Counted from the first letter of the stretch, positions 33,130-44,518 are shown. The stretch is 64,000 nucleotides of DNA from Isoetes taiwanensis (GCA_021234155.1 JAJEKV010000052.1:8291358-8355357); one strand, 5' to 3'. The notes: generated from the letters alone by a model not told the origin. Program-made: numbers and translations.

Positions 33130-33950
33130 AGGACTATTTTCACAAGCCTAAATCCAAATGCCAAAGCAGAATTTGAGATTGGAGAAGAACCCAATAGAAA
33201 GGGAGGCGAATATGTATCAACACTTTTCTTAGGGACAAAAACGGTGGGTTACAAAGGCGGATCATAGCCTAAAGGCAAGAATACGGGCGCAATTTTTTTT
33301 CTGATGAGAAGGCATCATCAGAGCTGAAAGAAGGGTCTGTCCAAGAACACGAAGAAGGATGGCAAGACTACAAGAATATGATTTAACCGGCAGACAAGCA
33401 GACAGTCGGAAAGTCAGAGGCCAGACATAGATTGGATGTTGGATTGTTATTTTTCTTTTCTATTTTTCTTCTAACATATTTATTAAGTTGACCTGACTTT
33501 GACCACATTTAATTTAAGCCAACATGTATCAGCAAATAATCGGTTCTACTGTTGTATTTCCTTGGTGGTCTTTCAAGGATTATATGAATATTATCAATAT
33601 AATATAGTGGTTTTATGCACTTGGCCATGTCGGTGTAACGGGTGTCAGTGGTGCACAGTGTCATCTTGAAACTTAGACACTTGCATCCATCAACAATAGG
33701 AGGCCTCAATACACATCTTCTTTTTCCACTTGCCAAAGACCATTAAGGTCGGCCATCAATTGTTTTTCTGAGTTCATTTCATACGGATAGTCGTCACTTA
33801 CCAAGCCATCAATTGTTTTTTTGAGTTAGTTTCATACGGATTGTCATCACTGTGCAACAACTATATGGCTCCTCCAATTGGCCATTTGCTTAGCTATACA
33901 CGTTGCAAGTGAGGATTGGTTACTTGATTCAGTTCTATATCTTTGAGAAT
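33130..33950. other. Upstream region of LFY
   Basis: Presumed LFY promoter and 5' leader. No certain TATA box or operator can be assigned. A direct repeat of about 45 bp (CATCAATTGTTTTTYTGAGT and following bases, to GTCRTCACT) occurs at 33753 and 33808. Confidence 0.45.
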
Positions 33951-34010
33951 TGAATTGAATTGAATTTTATCGCCCACGGAGACCAAAAGGTCTATAGAGG
34001 AAAGGCCATG
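33951..34010 (-). repeat. (AATTC)n-tailed element 3' end, copy 4
   Basis: The minus strand reads GGTCTCCGTGGGCGATAAAA followed by (TTCAA)n. The block before the tail is that of the (TATTC)n elements, while the tail pentamer has changed to TTCAA. It lies about 0.83 kb upstream of the LFY start codon. Confidence 0.65.
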
Positions 34011-34403
34011 TAAGGTGAATGGGATAGAACTCATAAAGAAATGTTGATGTGGTATATGCATCTTGTAGAACCTTTCGCAGTTTCGCATGTACGTGAATGA
34101 TATGCTCTTGACCCCATTCAAAATGCTAGCCGTCCTTAGCGGAGTGAAACCGTAATCCAACTAAGGCTTTCCAACACAATCTATAGTGTACTTTTATGTC
34201 TACTTTAGCATATTTGCTTTTCAGGCACTTGGGCCTACTTGGATCACATTGGATATGCTCATCGCGGTGAAATAATATAGAGACTTACTCATGTTACCCG
34301 GATCAGCTATATATATGAGCATTATAAGTTTATGGGATTTTCTTCATTCCTACGTAGATAATAGATCATATTTGATATGGTTTGGAGGCCCATGGGGAGC
34401 ATC

Positions 34404-34572
34404 TGTTGATCCTCACACACACATTGCCACACGGATTGCCAGCTTGGCGATCTGCCTATGTGATCTAAAGTCTTGTCCATCTGTCTGTGCCTCTTGGAGG
34501 CATATATTATGTGCCATGGCTTCTCCATATATTTATATCTATCTTTCTGCTATCTATCTTTGATATTTGACA
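34404..34572 (+). repeat. LTR of small Copia, left
   Basis: Starts TGTTGATCC and ends TTTGACA before the primer binding site. Confidence 0.75.
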
Positions 34573-34849
34573 TGGTATCGGAGCTTGTCAGTTATTAAGA
34601 TTCTGGGAGCATATTTGGGGCAGCGATTCAAGCCGTGGGCGCATCCCTTCAAGAACAAGAAATCAAGGTTTGATAATATAAACGCTTCTGATTTTCTTTA
34701 AGCATTCTTGTATGCCCAACTAGGCTATAGCTTGCTTCTTTGCACCAATGGCCTTGTCCTTGGCGGGTATCTTGGTGGAGACTCTTTAAGCAACAAATAT
34801 AAAACTTGAGTGGGAACGAAGATCTTGGTAGATTATACATGGAAATTTC

Positions 34850-35560
34850 TGGTACAATTGCCAATTACTTCGTTCTATCTCCGGCAGTAGCAGAAAAATT
34901 TGATGGGGATAAATTTTGTATTTGGAAGATTCGTATCAATTCCTTACTGCTAGAAAGAGATGTAATTAAGATTTAGATAGCACAGAAGCTAAACCTGCAG
35001 ATGCCGATGCTGCAACTAAGTGGAGCTATTCTTCATCAATGCTTGAGTGATAGTCTCGCACCAACGGTGATTGCTTTCACAACTGCAAAAGAAATATGGG
35101 ACTTCCTAAATAGCATTTATGGGGATAAAGGAAAATCGACAATGGTGTTTTTACGAAACAAATTATTGGATTTGAAACTGAGTGACAGCAATGTGGTTAG
35201 TTTTGTAAATGAGTATAATGCTTTACAACAGCAATTAGCATCCATAGGTTCTCCTATTAGTGATGACAAAGTAATGGCTATACTTCTTAAAGATTTACCA
35301 CAAGTCTTTGATACTTTGTCGTATAATCTACTAAGTAACAAAGCTTTGATGCCTCATGATGTAATTCAAGCTTTGCTTAAGGTTGATGCAAGACAGAAAA
35401 CAAAAGAAGGGCCATCAAAATCTGTATTTGCGCTCGAAATCAGATCAAAAGAGAAAGAATTTGTTATTACTGCAAGAAGCCTGATCATATGATTGCTATT
35501 TATCCAGAAAAGAAGAAGAAGAGCCACGAAGAAATGGATCTAGATTCTTTTAGACTGAGT
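34850..35560 (+). pseudogene. Copia gag of the small element
   Basis: AEKFDGDKFCIWKIRINSLL (the gag start fold) is followed by a stop, then an open frame 35001-35492 with TAKEIWDFLNSIYGDKGKST, LDLKLSDSNVVSFVNEYNAL and SDDKVMAILLKDLPQVFDTL, all UBN2/gag features. The zinc knuckle region is degenerate. No protease, integrase or RT follows. Confidence 0.85.
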
Positions 35561-35681
35561 GGGAGCTAAATGGGTCTGGGTGGATCTATGTGTTGTGATC
35601 TTTGTGGTTTTTAGTGATCAGATGGCATATGTCAGTTTTTATTGTATAGGAGTAGATCATGTGTGTTTGAGGCAGTGGGAG

Positions 35682-35871
35682 TGTTGATATCTCTGTAGCC
35701 TCGCATACACCACATGAATTGCCAACTTGGCAAAACGCCTATGTGGCCTAGAGTCACATCCATCTGTCTGTGCCTCTTGGAGGCGTATATTATGTGCCAC
35801 AGCTGGGGCTCTTCCAACCATCTCCATATATTTATGTCTATCGTTCTGCTATCTATCTTTGATATCTTACA
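35682..35871 (+). repeat. LTR of small Copia, right
   Basis: Matches the left LTR with a 20-bp length difference. It ends GATATCTTACA. Confidence 0.75.
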
Positions 35872-38700
35872 TTTCGAGTAGATCTTGACATATAGAGAGT
35901 CAAAACTCAACATCTAGATGATTTTGCCTAAATAGTTGGGGCACGATAGTTAAGATGTCGTATCAGATGTTATTAGAGCCAAGTCTCGAGGCCAAGTCTC
36001 CATGGGTGCATCCCAATAGGTAAATTGTCTCATGGGCGAATGACATAAGTCCCATATACTCGAGGCCGAGCATTCTGAGGAGGGGAGATACTTGAGGCCG
36101 AGCATTCCGAGGAGGGAAGGATTGAGGCCTATGGGAACCATTCGAGTAGATCTTGAGGAGGTGGCACCTAATTATTACATATAAAAAATCAAACCTCAAC
36201 GTCTAGACGCTTTTGCCCAGTTGGTTGGGACATTATAGTTAAGTTGTCATATCAATCAGTATTCTACATGCATGTATACATGATTGTCTCCGTGTTGCTC
36301 CACCTTAAATAATAGAATATTCAATTTTTTTTTGCTAATATTTACCGTGAAAAATAAGGCCATTATGTTTGTAAATGCTTTTTACAAAATTTTGGTTGGA
36401 AAAAAAAAGGTTTTAATAAAAAATAAGATTTTTATGAGAGATTCTTTTTTATTAAACCATTATATGTAATATCTAAGCCACTAAAAATGGAAAAAGAAGA
36501 GAGACACTAGAGAGAGAATGTCATTTGCTTCTACGCTCATAACTTGTGCTACGAAGGTCAGATTCAGATGATCTTTGGCTCTTTAGAAAGCTTACGTAGA
36601 GAGTTTCCCATTGACATATGATTTCTTCTAGTTCTATCAAGATAGGTGCCTGCTTTTTGTACTTTTCAATCCAAATACCTTTTTGCAAAGTGCATGTCAT
36701 GCAGATTTGATGGTAATATATTTTTTATCATAACTTTTGAATTTGAACTTTATTTTGAGTTTTTTTATTGTGTTGAAAAGCTCTCTCTCGGGATCTTTTC
36801 GATGATATATGATATGCTCATATTTGTTAAGTTTGTGATATATGATATGCTCATAGCAAAGTTTTGGTGGATTTGATAGGGTTTCACACCCACTACTTGA
36901 TTCTCTACCCAGGTTGATCATTACGAACATGACCTTTGTCCCAGTATTATTGTAGTGCAATAAGATTTTATGAAAATATTGAAGAGACATTAAAATATAT
37001 ATACTTCACCTAGTTTTCCAAGTCGAGAAAATAAAGAATTGTACATGAGTACTTACTAATGTATTGACATTCGTTGCGTAATTTTGCTTTTTGTGTCAAC
37101 CTGTATTAATTGCTAAGTTTGTACATACATTATATTATTTAATGCTAGCCATATTACACCCTTAGAAGAATCTTCCATTCCGTTTACGAAAGAAGAAGAG
37201 AATTTTAAATGTCTAGATGTACCTTGGATGGTGGAGGGGGGGAGGAGAAAAAGGAGGAGGAATGTCCGCAGGAGAAATGTACATACCACACTAACATTGC
37301 ATTATGGTCCTTGCGCACATTTGCTTTATATTGCATGCTTTCATGAAGAGTTATAGACTAGGTAAAGGTTATATGCAATGCCCAAACATCGTCTTTATAT
37401 TGCATGCTTTCATGAAGAGTTATAGACCAAGTAAAGGTTATATGCAGTGCCCAAACATCATCTATCTGCAACACCCAAGTGTTAGTTTTAGGACATCAAA
37501 TGCATAGGGTATTTACCGGGACATGATATTTATATGGTTTATCATTTTTTTACCCTTATCTTACAATAGACGAATAAGACAAAATGGTAGCAATGATTGC
37601 GCTCATTTGCACTGGTGCTTGCTGTTTCAGAATTGAAATAAGCAGATAGCACGGAAATAGGAAATCCCAATGTTGCCAATTGGGAGCGATTGAAGATAAA
37701 GGCCATACTCTTTAGATTTACTAAGCATTTGTGACAATTCAAGCAAGATATGTCTGTTTAATTCCTAATCAGGTGCTACATGTGCTCTTGCAAATGCATG
37801 CAATCATGGCACTAGCCTTGTATGTTGACACGCAAGCTCAAATATGTCCTGCAACACCACATTCACATGTATATTACTCGACGAACTCATTACTGCTAAA
37901 GTTCTTATTTTACGCCAATGATATGCCATATCTTATAAGTTAGATATTATTTAAAGAAGGATTTAGTTAGATCCTGTGAGGAACAGTGAATTGATACATA
38001 ACTGAATCCCATGAAGACAAGATGTAGCTAGGGACAGAGTCAGCTAATCTCCATTCTCCCCATTAGGGGGAACTCTAAAAATTCCTGCACTTCATGGCAT
38101 CCCCAACTAGCAAGAGCAGTGTCGTTACGATCTCCCTTGTCGATGCTAGAGTGGGCTAGACCTTGATTGCACTGCTACTCAACATATGAGGATCCTCAGC
38201 TGGCCCATGAAGATCAAAGGTGGGCTTTACATGGGAACTATATTCATAAAACAAATAGAATATAATAGAATAGATTAAAGGCAATGGCTATGCTTGGTAT
38301 TTAAAATTTAAAATTGAGATAGCAAAAAAAACTACATCTATGCTTTAAAGTTTATGATTCAAAAATGAAAAAAATATACAGAATAAAGATTTTTAAACTC
38401 AATAGAGTGAAAAGCCCCTAAACCAATATATGTTGCTCTCGATATGCTCAAATAATAGTAGTCTTAGAATAATGTTGTAAACAAGCAAAAAAAAATATGA
38501 AATCAATGTCAAAATCCTACATGAACTCTTGAAGAAAAGTGAATGATTGAAAGTCGAAACATTAGAGGTCTCTTGGGATCAGCTAAAGGCCCAAACTCAA
38601 TGCCAGCGTAGAAAACGTCAAGCCAATACCTAATCCAGCACGTACAAGCCTTTTTAAGCCAGGTCTGGAATTGTGTTCCAAGTGTCATTCATCTGTAGAT
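35872..38700. other. Intergenic, decayed repeats
   Basis: 35950-36240 has two short tandem copies of GAGGCCGAGCATTC and a GTATCAGATG phrase suggestive of an old Copia primer region. The rest shows no supported gene. A run of TAGAATA repeats near 38260 could be another worn pentamer tail on the minus strand. Confidence 0.4.
37324..37461 (+). repeat. Two tandem 69-bp repeats
   Basis: Units 37324-37392 and 37393-37461 both start CTTTATATTGCATGCTTTCA and differ at only a few bases. No coding meaning. Confidence 0.9.
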
Positions 38701-38803
38701 TTTGCAAGATCCGAACCTTTTTGAGTTTCAGGTTTGGTGGGTGGGGGGAGAATAATTGCAACTCCGTCCCGCCTTTACCACCGAATATTTGTATTTTTTT
38801 TCC

Positions 38804-38950
38804 CGTCTATAAAAACCGTGTCTTCCTCTCTCGTGCTTTCTCTTAGTACATTCGCATCTCGTCCAAGCTTTGCGGCCAGGTATTCTTCACAAGCGTCGCG
38901 ATCATTTATCATTTGATGTTTTTCTAACCTCTTCTTTTTTTGGTTTCAGA
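38804..38950 (+). promoter_or_regulatory. Candidate TATA promoter and leader intron
   Basis: TCTATAAAAACC at 38804-38815 is followed by a pyrimidine-rich leader (CTTCCTCTCTCGTGC). After a GGCCAG|GTATTC donor-like site and a TTTGGTTTCAG acceptor, an ATG lies at 38950. The frame from this ATG is only 29 codons long (MAINSITIENDRRCF), so any gene here is broken or spliced further. It may mark the start of an element running to 46 kb. Confidence 0.4.
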
Positions 38951-39940
38951 TGGCGATCAATTCAATCACAATTGAAAACGATCGGAGATGTTTCAATGTT
39001 TTCATTGGTAGCTTCATTACCATCCAGCCTGCTGCTTGAGGCAATTTCCAGGTCAAGCGAAAGAGAAGGAATGATGTTTCTGCGCATTGAACGGCTACAG
39101 TCGTCGGCTTTGAGTCTAAGAAGGAAATCTATGTCCAGGTTAAACATATATACACACCATCTGATATGGCAAAAGAGAAGATTAGATGTCGCCAAACTTT
39201 TCCTGAGCTGCAGGCAAATTGTGGTAGATTTATTGTTTTTCTTTTCTTTACTGTAACTTTTAGTTCTCTAATCGCTACTTTGTTTGCTGTCAGGGCTTTG
39301 TATTTCCGATATGCAGGACTTGGAGACATCGAGCTCCATAACGAGCGTGTTCCATTTGTTTCATTACGATCTCGGTTCTCTATTATTTGAAGGTCAAACC
39401 GCAGTGCAACTCAGAAAGAATAAGGTGTGGTTTTGATGCTATAAATACTATCCCTGGAAAAGCAAGGTAGTTGAACTACCTCTCCCTCCTCTCTCTCAGC
39501 TTTACTCTCACCCTTTGGATAATACAGCAATTTTATTGGCGAAAACAAAGCTGACCCAATAAATATCGATTGCATTAAGAGAAGAGGGTGCAGTCTGTGG
39601 GCATGTTAAGATAAATATAGCTATAAACATCTTCATTGCATTATTTAAGGATGTTGAGGTTGTGAAGAAGACTTCCAAGATGTATACAGTGAATGCTTCT
39701 GAGGTATTTTTGGACAAGATTTTCTCTGAAGGTTGGTTCAGTAGATTGCACGAGTCTGTCGAGAATGTTGAATGCAGAATAAAGAAGGAGAGCACACGAA
39801 TTAGGTACTGCATTTGAAAACAAACTCTCTACATCACCTTCAAGTACAGAAAATAGAGGCGAGATTTGGAACTAAGTGGATTTGGGTTCCTGTGGAACAA
39901 GATGATGCAGATGAGACGCATTCCGAGATCATAGATATTA
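38950..39940 (+). pseudogene. Unrecognised broken coding region
   Basis: Short open stretches in several plus frames (39060-39230 with VGFESKKEIYVQVKHIYTPS and RQTFPELQ, and 39640-39810 with KDVEVVKKTSKMYTVNASEV) read like eroded protein but match no family I know. Stops and shifts separate them. Confidence 0.3.
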
Positions 39941-40189
39941 GCATTAGAGTGGACCTTATTTGATCTTAGAAACATGTTGGAGGCAGAATGTGATCTGAAT
40001 GTTTTTTATTTTTTATTAAATGGTGTAAAAATAGGGAAAAGACGAGAAGATTTACATAAGATAAAAGATTGTTTTCCACCAATACTTCTTTCTGTGCTTG
40101 ATAATATATAAAAGAACACTTGGATATCCCTTAGTATTGTGTTGGATTCAAGTCCCTTAGTATCTTGAATATCATTAAAGTTTGATTTT

Positions 40190-40420
40190 CTCAGCGTCGC
40201 CACGGTGCGAATAAGAAAATAAAAAAGTGGTGCCTTTGCACCGTAGCCATGATGCGAAATTGTAGAGTTCATAAATTATGCACCATAGCCACGATGCGAA
40301 TTAGTGTCGAACATATAATATCAAAGTGTCATTTTTGCATCGTAATCATGGTGCAAAATTATAGAGTTCATAAATTACGTGACTGTTGTTTTCGCACCGT
40401 AGCCACGGTGCAAATCGATC
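40190..40420 (+). repeat. CACCGTGG palindrome array, left
   Basis: Four to five copies of a palindrome of about 26 bp with consensus TTTCGCACCGTAGCCACGGT ending GCGAAAT, at about 40193, 40234, 40283, 40333 and 40390, spaced 49-57 bp. The linkers contain GTAGAGTTCATAAATTA. Each copy can fold into a hairpin of about 11-12 bp. Confidence 0.85.
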
Positions 40421-40440
40421 CATTATGTGTTGCATAGTTC

Positions 40441-40812
40441 TTGGTGTTATTCGCTGTCACAAATCAAGCCGCTACTAAGGCACTCCCCTCAAAACTATCA
40501 GATCCGTGTGCAACGGGAATGGTGAAGAGCAAATCAGATCAGGCTTGGAAGTTGTTTAGCACATGGTATGACACAATAGCTGAGAAAGAATGGGATTTTC
40601 GTCAGAAGCACCCAGAAGAGTTTGAGGAGGAGATACAAGAGTCAGTAAATGCAATTAATGTATATGATAACTTTTGTTTGACAACAGGCATTGTGGCAGA
40701 GTGTAACAGGCATACAGATGCATATGGGAGCATTCTTCATATCTTCACGGATAACGCTGGACCTGTCGTGAATCCATGTCATGTTACTGGATTGCCTTCC
40801 ATGAGCATATAG
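40441..40812 (+). CDS. Hypothetical ORF (123 aa) after left array
   Basis: Open frame with WKLFSTWYDTIAEKEWDFRQ, EEFEEEIQESVNAINVYDNF and a Cys/His-containing end. No family recognised. It is followed by other plus-strand open stretches up to the H3-like region and could be one exon of the same gene. Confidence 0.4.
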   Translation: MVLFAVTNQAATKALPSKLSDPCATGMVKSKSDQAWKLFSTWYDTIAEKEWDFRQKHPEEFEEEIQESVNAINVYDNFCLTTGIVAECNRHTDAYGSILHIFTDNAGPVVNPCHVTGLPSMSI

Positions 40813-40929
40813 GCTTTTGTTAAGATGTTTCTGAAGCTTGATCAAGACCAGATTAGGAGGCCTTTGAAAAGGCTACCTATAGAACTGTGCAGGCAATAAG
40901 GCAAAGAAAGCTTTTACAGCCTAGAAATT

Positions 40930-41358
40930 ATGTTAAGCATATACATGATTTACAGTAGGACAAATCAAGTTGTAGAGTCTTCTTCAAGTGTGCAGGTCAC
41001 TCAGATAGAATGTCATTCCTCACCAGTGGAGGAGCAAATAGATCCCGAGGAAGAGAAGCTCCTACTAGAGAATGAGGATCCATTGGAAGAAGAGGTCCCC
41101 GAGCATAAACTGTCTAGTTGGGGTCTATCAGAAGCACATCCCATCCACATAGGTGGGAAACTATACTTATTGCTGCCTGATATATCTCAAGTGACCGGGA
41201 TGAGAGAGGACGAGATACTAGGACAGATCTATGCCCATGTTGTAGGCATGGGAGGACTTATAGACTTCCAGTCAGATGTTTCCAGACAAATGATGGAGGC
41301 TGTGACTTATGATGAATCTTTAATCCCTCCAGAGGATGCATTTGATATAGTCCTGTAG
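40930..41358 (+). CDS. Hypothetical acidic ORF (142 aa)
   Basis: Acidic segment (IDPEEEKLLLENEDPLEEEV) followed by HIGGKLYLLLPDISQVTGMR. Not recognised. After its stop, open sequence continues (to about 41510), then an intron-like gap with GAGAG|GTATTT and GCCACAG|GTAC borders, then YWLKYIVPTNTMEARDEDDT and on to 41758. The layout suggests a multi-exon gene or its remnant. Confidence 0.4.
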   Translation: MLSIYMIYSRTNQVVESSSSVQVTQIECHSSPVEEQIDPEEEKLLLENEDPLEEEVPEHKLSSWGLSEAHPIHIGGKLYLLLPDISQVTGMREDEILGQIYAHVVGMGGLIDFQSDVSRQMMEAVTYDESLIPPEDAFDIVL

Positions 41359-41800
41359 CAAGCTGAAGCAGGGTATGAGGCAGTGAATGATATCCAATTC
41401 GAAGATCCTAGCTCTTCAAGCACTGCTTCTGTGTTCACAGAGCCTAAGTTATCGAGGTCCTGTTTCTCAATAACAAAGCCAGCAGTACTCGAGCGTGACA
41501 AGAGAGAGGTATTTATCTCGTTTTCATGCTTATTTGTTACTTTTATTCTGATGTTGCTGACACCAATGGTGCCAGCGCCACAGGTACTGGCTCAAGTATA
41601 TAGTTCCAACCAATACCATGGAGGCCAGGGATGAGGATGATACGGTCCTTCCCGATGGGTTCCAACAGAAGCTCGGAAGCGTCGCCCACGACATCAGCAA
41701 CAATGTAGATGAATATTTTGTGAACCCCTACAAGGCTTTCCTTGTTGTCAGCCAGTAATGTCGTGGCAGAGGGCGACCTCAGTCTGCCACAACATCTCAG

Positions 41801-42031
41801 GTGGTCGGGGTGGACATATCTGTAGATCCGACTTGCCATCTGCCCTATCCCACTCCTGGAGCTGAGATAGTAGAAGAAGTTGTAGGGAGCTACGTCATGT
41901 GGCGGAGACTCATGATGTCAATGTCCGATGTGGAGAACAAACCATTCCAGTCCATTGGTAATCAGCTGGATTACATCCTCAGGAATCCACAGAATCCCTA
42001 TAAGCAAGCTCAGATGGTGGAGCAGAGTTAG
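41801..42031 (+). CDS. Hypothetical ORF (76 aa)
   Basis: Contains VGSYVMWRRLMMSMSDVENK and FQSIGNQLDYILRNPQNPYK. Not recognised. It looks like a real protein segment and lies in the same orientation as its neighbours. Confidence 0.35.
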   Translation: MVGVDISVDPTCHLPYPTPGAEIVEEVVGSYVMWRRLMMSMSDVENKPFQSIGNQLDYILRNPQNPYKQAQMVEQS

Positions 42032-42312
42032 CTCCAGTAGCCGATTAAACAAAGTATGCTCTAGGGGCCATTAGAGCCGAGTCTGCTGCAGTGGAATTAG
42101 GATACCAGAAACACGTTCAAGGAGTTATTAACACTTTCCGGTCCCTTCCCATTATTAGAAAATGACCAGAGTGTTGTTATAATCGATCAGTCGAAGGGCA
42201 CCCAGGAACAGAGCCGGGTGAAGATACAGACATGGATGATCAGGGGGATAAGGGACATAGGGTGATTCGAAGAAGGGGCATGGGGATGATGATACGTTGA
42301 AGCCCAGTTCCA

Positions 42313-42849
42313 GTGGAAGAGCTCCCCGTCGTAAGTAGAACACCCCCAAGAAGTCCGTCCAGAAGGGGAATCGAACACAAATTCCTAGTTGGAGACAAGC
42401 TGAGAGATGTAGCCAAGGAGACGAACAAGCATGGGAATAAACGAAAGCCAAAGGAAGGGGAACCCAATGTTAGATATGGGGGTCCTGAGAAGTTGAAGGG
42501 TGTTGTTCCTGGCGTGCAAGCTTTACGGAGATCAGGTACTGGCAGGCGCGCATCCAGCCTCTGATTCCAAAGCTTGCCTTTGCTAGACTAGTGAAGTTCG
42601 AGATGTTATATTTACCAGAAGAGAAAGAAAAGAAGGAAGAAGAGGGAGAAAACTCCGAATTATATTCTGCCCATAGGACGAGGTAAACAGAATCCAAGTA
42701 CAGGCCTTGGATATTTTACAGGAGGCAGCGAGGCTTATCTAGTTAGCCTCTTCGAGGACAGTGTCAAATGTTGTGTGCATAGGGGACGTGTCATTGCGCA
42801 GGAAAGGGACTATAATCTAGCAAGGTACTTCCGAGGGTGCCTCCGTTAG
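42313..42849 (+). pseudogene. Broken histone H3 / CENH3-like domain
   Basis: A basic, Pro/Ser/Arg-rich tail (RTPPRSPSRRG) leads into an H3 histone fold. VVPGVQALR matches the P-G-T-V-A-L-R start of helix alphaN. After a 1-base loss near 42528 the frame reads EIRYWQARIQPLIPKLAFAR then LVKF, like the H3 alpha1 helix. A long acidic loop 1 and a stop (42684-42686) follow. A third frame reads QVQALDILQEA, and after another 1-base loss near 42730 a fourth gives EAYLVSLFEDS, RVIAQERDYNLARYFRG and a stop at 42847-42849. The QEA-A helix, longer loop and divergent tail suit CENH3 better than canonical H3. Three shifts and one stop make it a pseudogene unless the assembly is wrong. Confidence 0.7.
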
Positions 42850-42949
42850 GAGGATTTTTGTATATCATGGAATTAATATATGTGTTTTTTATATTACTGT
42901 CTCTACTTAGCTCATAACTTTAAGTTTTGATGTGTTGGACTCTTCTAAG

Positions 42950-43115
42950 CCTATTGGGTTGGCTAATATGGACCGTTGCCACGGTGCGAAATAGACTGTT
43001 CGTGTATCTGTGGGAGGGTCTATTTCACACCGTGGCCACGGTGCAAAAAAGACAGTTCCACAATTTATGGGAGGTGCTATTTCGCACTGTGGCGATGGTA
43101 AAAAAAAATTCTCAT
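42950..43115 (+). repeat. CACCGTGG palindrome array, middle
   Basis: Palindrome copies at about 42962, 43020 and 43078, 58 bp apart. The best copy reads TTTCACACCGTGGCCACGGT. The linker contains TTCCACAATTTATGGGAGG, shared with the right array. Confidence 0.85.
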
Positions 43116-43362
43116 ACTGTTTCGACCGGTTGCTGTGCAAATTTGAAACTATGTGATAGAGCACTGTAGCAGCATCGTTGATCTTTTGTTGTGCACTATA
43201 GCAGCATAGTATATACATAATGTATATACATAGTATGTACATAATTTCTCTACAAATGGACATCTCTGTTTTTAATTTCCTTGTTCCCCGTCTTCCTCTT
43301 TTCGACCTGGCTAATTGTAGTCTTCTCCTTGTCTGTTCCGTATCAACTAGTTTTTTTAGCAA

Positions 43363-43924
43363 ATGCTGGATCTTCAAGAACATCCTCGCTGGGCTGAACC
43401 GGACTCCCTGCAAGCATGCAACACAATAAATATGTGCACTATGGATGAAGTTGTTAACAACTTTTGGAAGCACTGGTCGTGCTATCGTCCAACCACAGAG
43501 CTCGCAATGCAGCTGATCAACTCCATTCTCGACCACTATACTTCTTGGCACCCTCCAGTAGTTGACATTAGTCCTTCTTATGCTACATTGACCCTTGGGT
43601 CTTCTTGGACCCCCTTCATATTGGGAAGAAAGGCTAGAATAGTTGAAGGATGTCCTTTATCATGGTTTTTTGGCCCATTCTCTGGATCAGTACATACCCC
43701 TGGTCATTCCATCTTGTGAGAAGATCAAGATTTATGTATTCGCCGACCTTTATAAGCACCATTGCAGGTCTTTTGTGGATATTGACCAGATCCTCTTCCA
43801 TTCCCTTGACTTCAACATCCTGTGGTTACTCTCTAGGTTCCCCGGCTGGGATACAATTGCATGGGATACAAGTGTCTTGTGGCTACATAACACAGAACCT
43901 ATAGTACGTATGCGTCACAGATGA
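43363..43924 (+). pseudogene. Unrecognised broken ORF between arrays
   Basis: Two overlapping frames: 43363-43719 (VVNNFWKHWSCYRPTTELAM) and 43643-43924 (YHGFLAHSLDQYIPLVIPSC, then LFHSLDFNILWLLSRFPGWD). The content passes from one to the other near 43650, implying one protein with a frameshift. No family recognised. Confidence 0.4.
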
Positions 43925-44109
43925 AAATATTCCAATAGGAATTGTTAAATACGTAATTAAGTAAGTAAATAGGTAATTTTCATAATTAAATAACTTCCAT
44001 GTATTATCCGAGGTGAGTAATTTCCATGCAATGACTCATGTATTTTTCATGTAAGCACTGAATTTCCATGCATTTCATATATTTTCTGATGTGATAGTGT
44101 AAGTGTGAC

Positions 44110-44305
44110 TGGGAGGGCCTATTTCGCTCTGTAGCTACGATGCAAAATTGACCCCTTTATAGTTTAAGGGAGCACCTATTTCGCACAGTGGCTACAGTGC
44201 GAAATTGCCATTTCCACAATCACAAGGCGGGCTTATTTTGCACCGTCGCCACACTGCGAAATTGGCTATTCCACAATTTATGGGAGTGCCTACTTCGCCA
44301 TGATA
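44110..44305 (+). repeat. CACCGTGG palindrome array, right
   Basis: Copies at about 44130, 44177, 44234 and 44288, spaced 47-57 bp, with linkers such as TTCCACAATTTATGGGAG. Copies are more worn than in the middle array. Confidence 0.85.
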
Positions 44306-44518
44306 AAACCATTATTAAGATCTAGTCGTGTGAACAACAAATATACAGAATGCATGCAAATCATACATGTATTATTTGACATGGAAAGTTACATCGCAGG
44401 TACATGTCTCTTCCCTTGTCTTATCCTGGTCGACCTCCACTGTCTCAAATTCTCAGATGTCCTTGAGTTGCACCATGCCTGCTTCTTTTTATCCTATTGA
44501 GCCTTCTTGCTAAGCACC

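Larger units (their letters stand above)
34404..35871 (+). mobile_element. Gag-only small Copia derivative
   Basis: LTRs at 34404-34572 (169 bp) and 35682-35871 (190 bp) start TGTTGAT and end ACA, and share long blocks (CCATCTGTCTGTGCCTCTTG). A primer binding site TGGTATCGGAGC follows the left LTR at 34573-34584. A purine tract GGCAGTGGGAG precedes the right LTR. The interior of 1.1 kb codes only for gag, so the element depends on others. Target duplications are not conserved. Confidence 0.8.

Noticed and set aside
33509-34160. Minus-strand ORFs upstream of LFY as LFY exons
   Set aside because: LFY exon 1 already starts with the conserved MDP-F-LFKW N-terminus at 33124; these ORFs have no LFY similarity and one covers a retroposon tail.
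40190-44305. Palindrome arrays as a CRISPR array
   Set aside because: Eukaryotic context, diverged repeats, linkers that are themselves conserved, and no cas genes.
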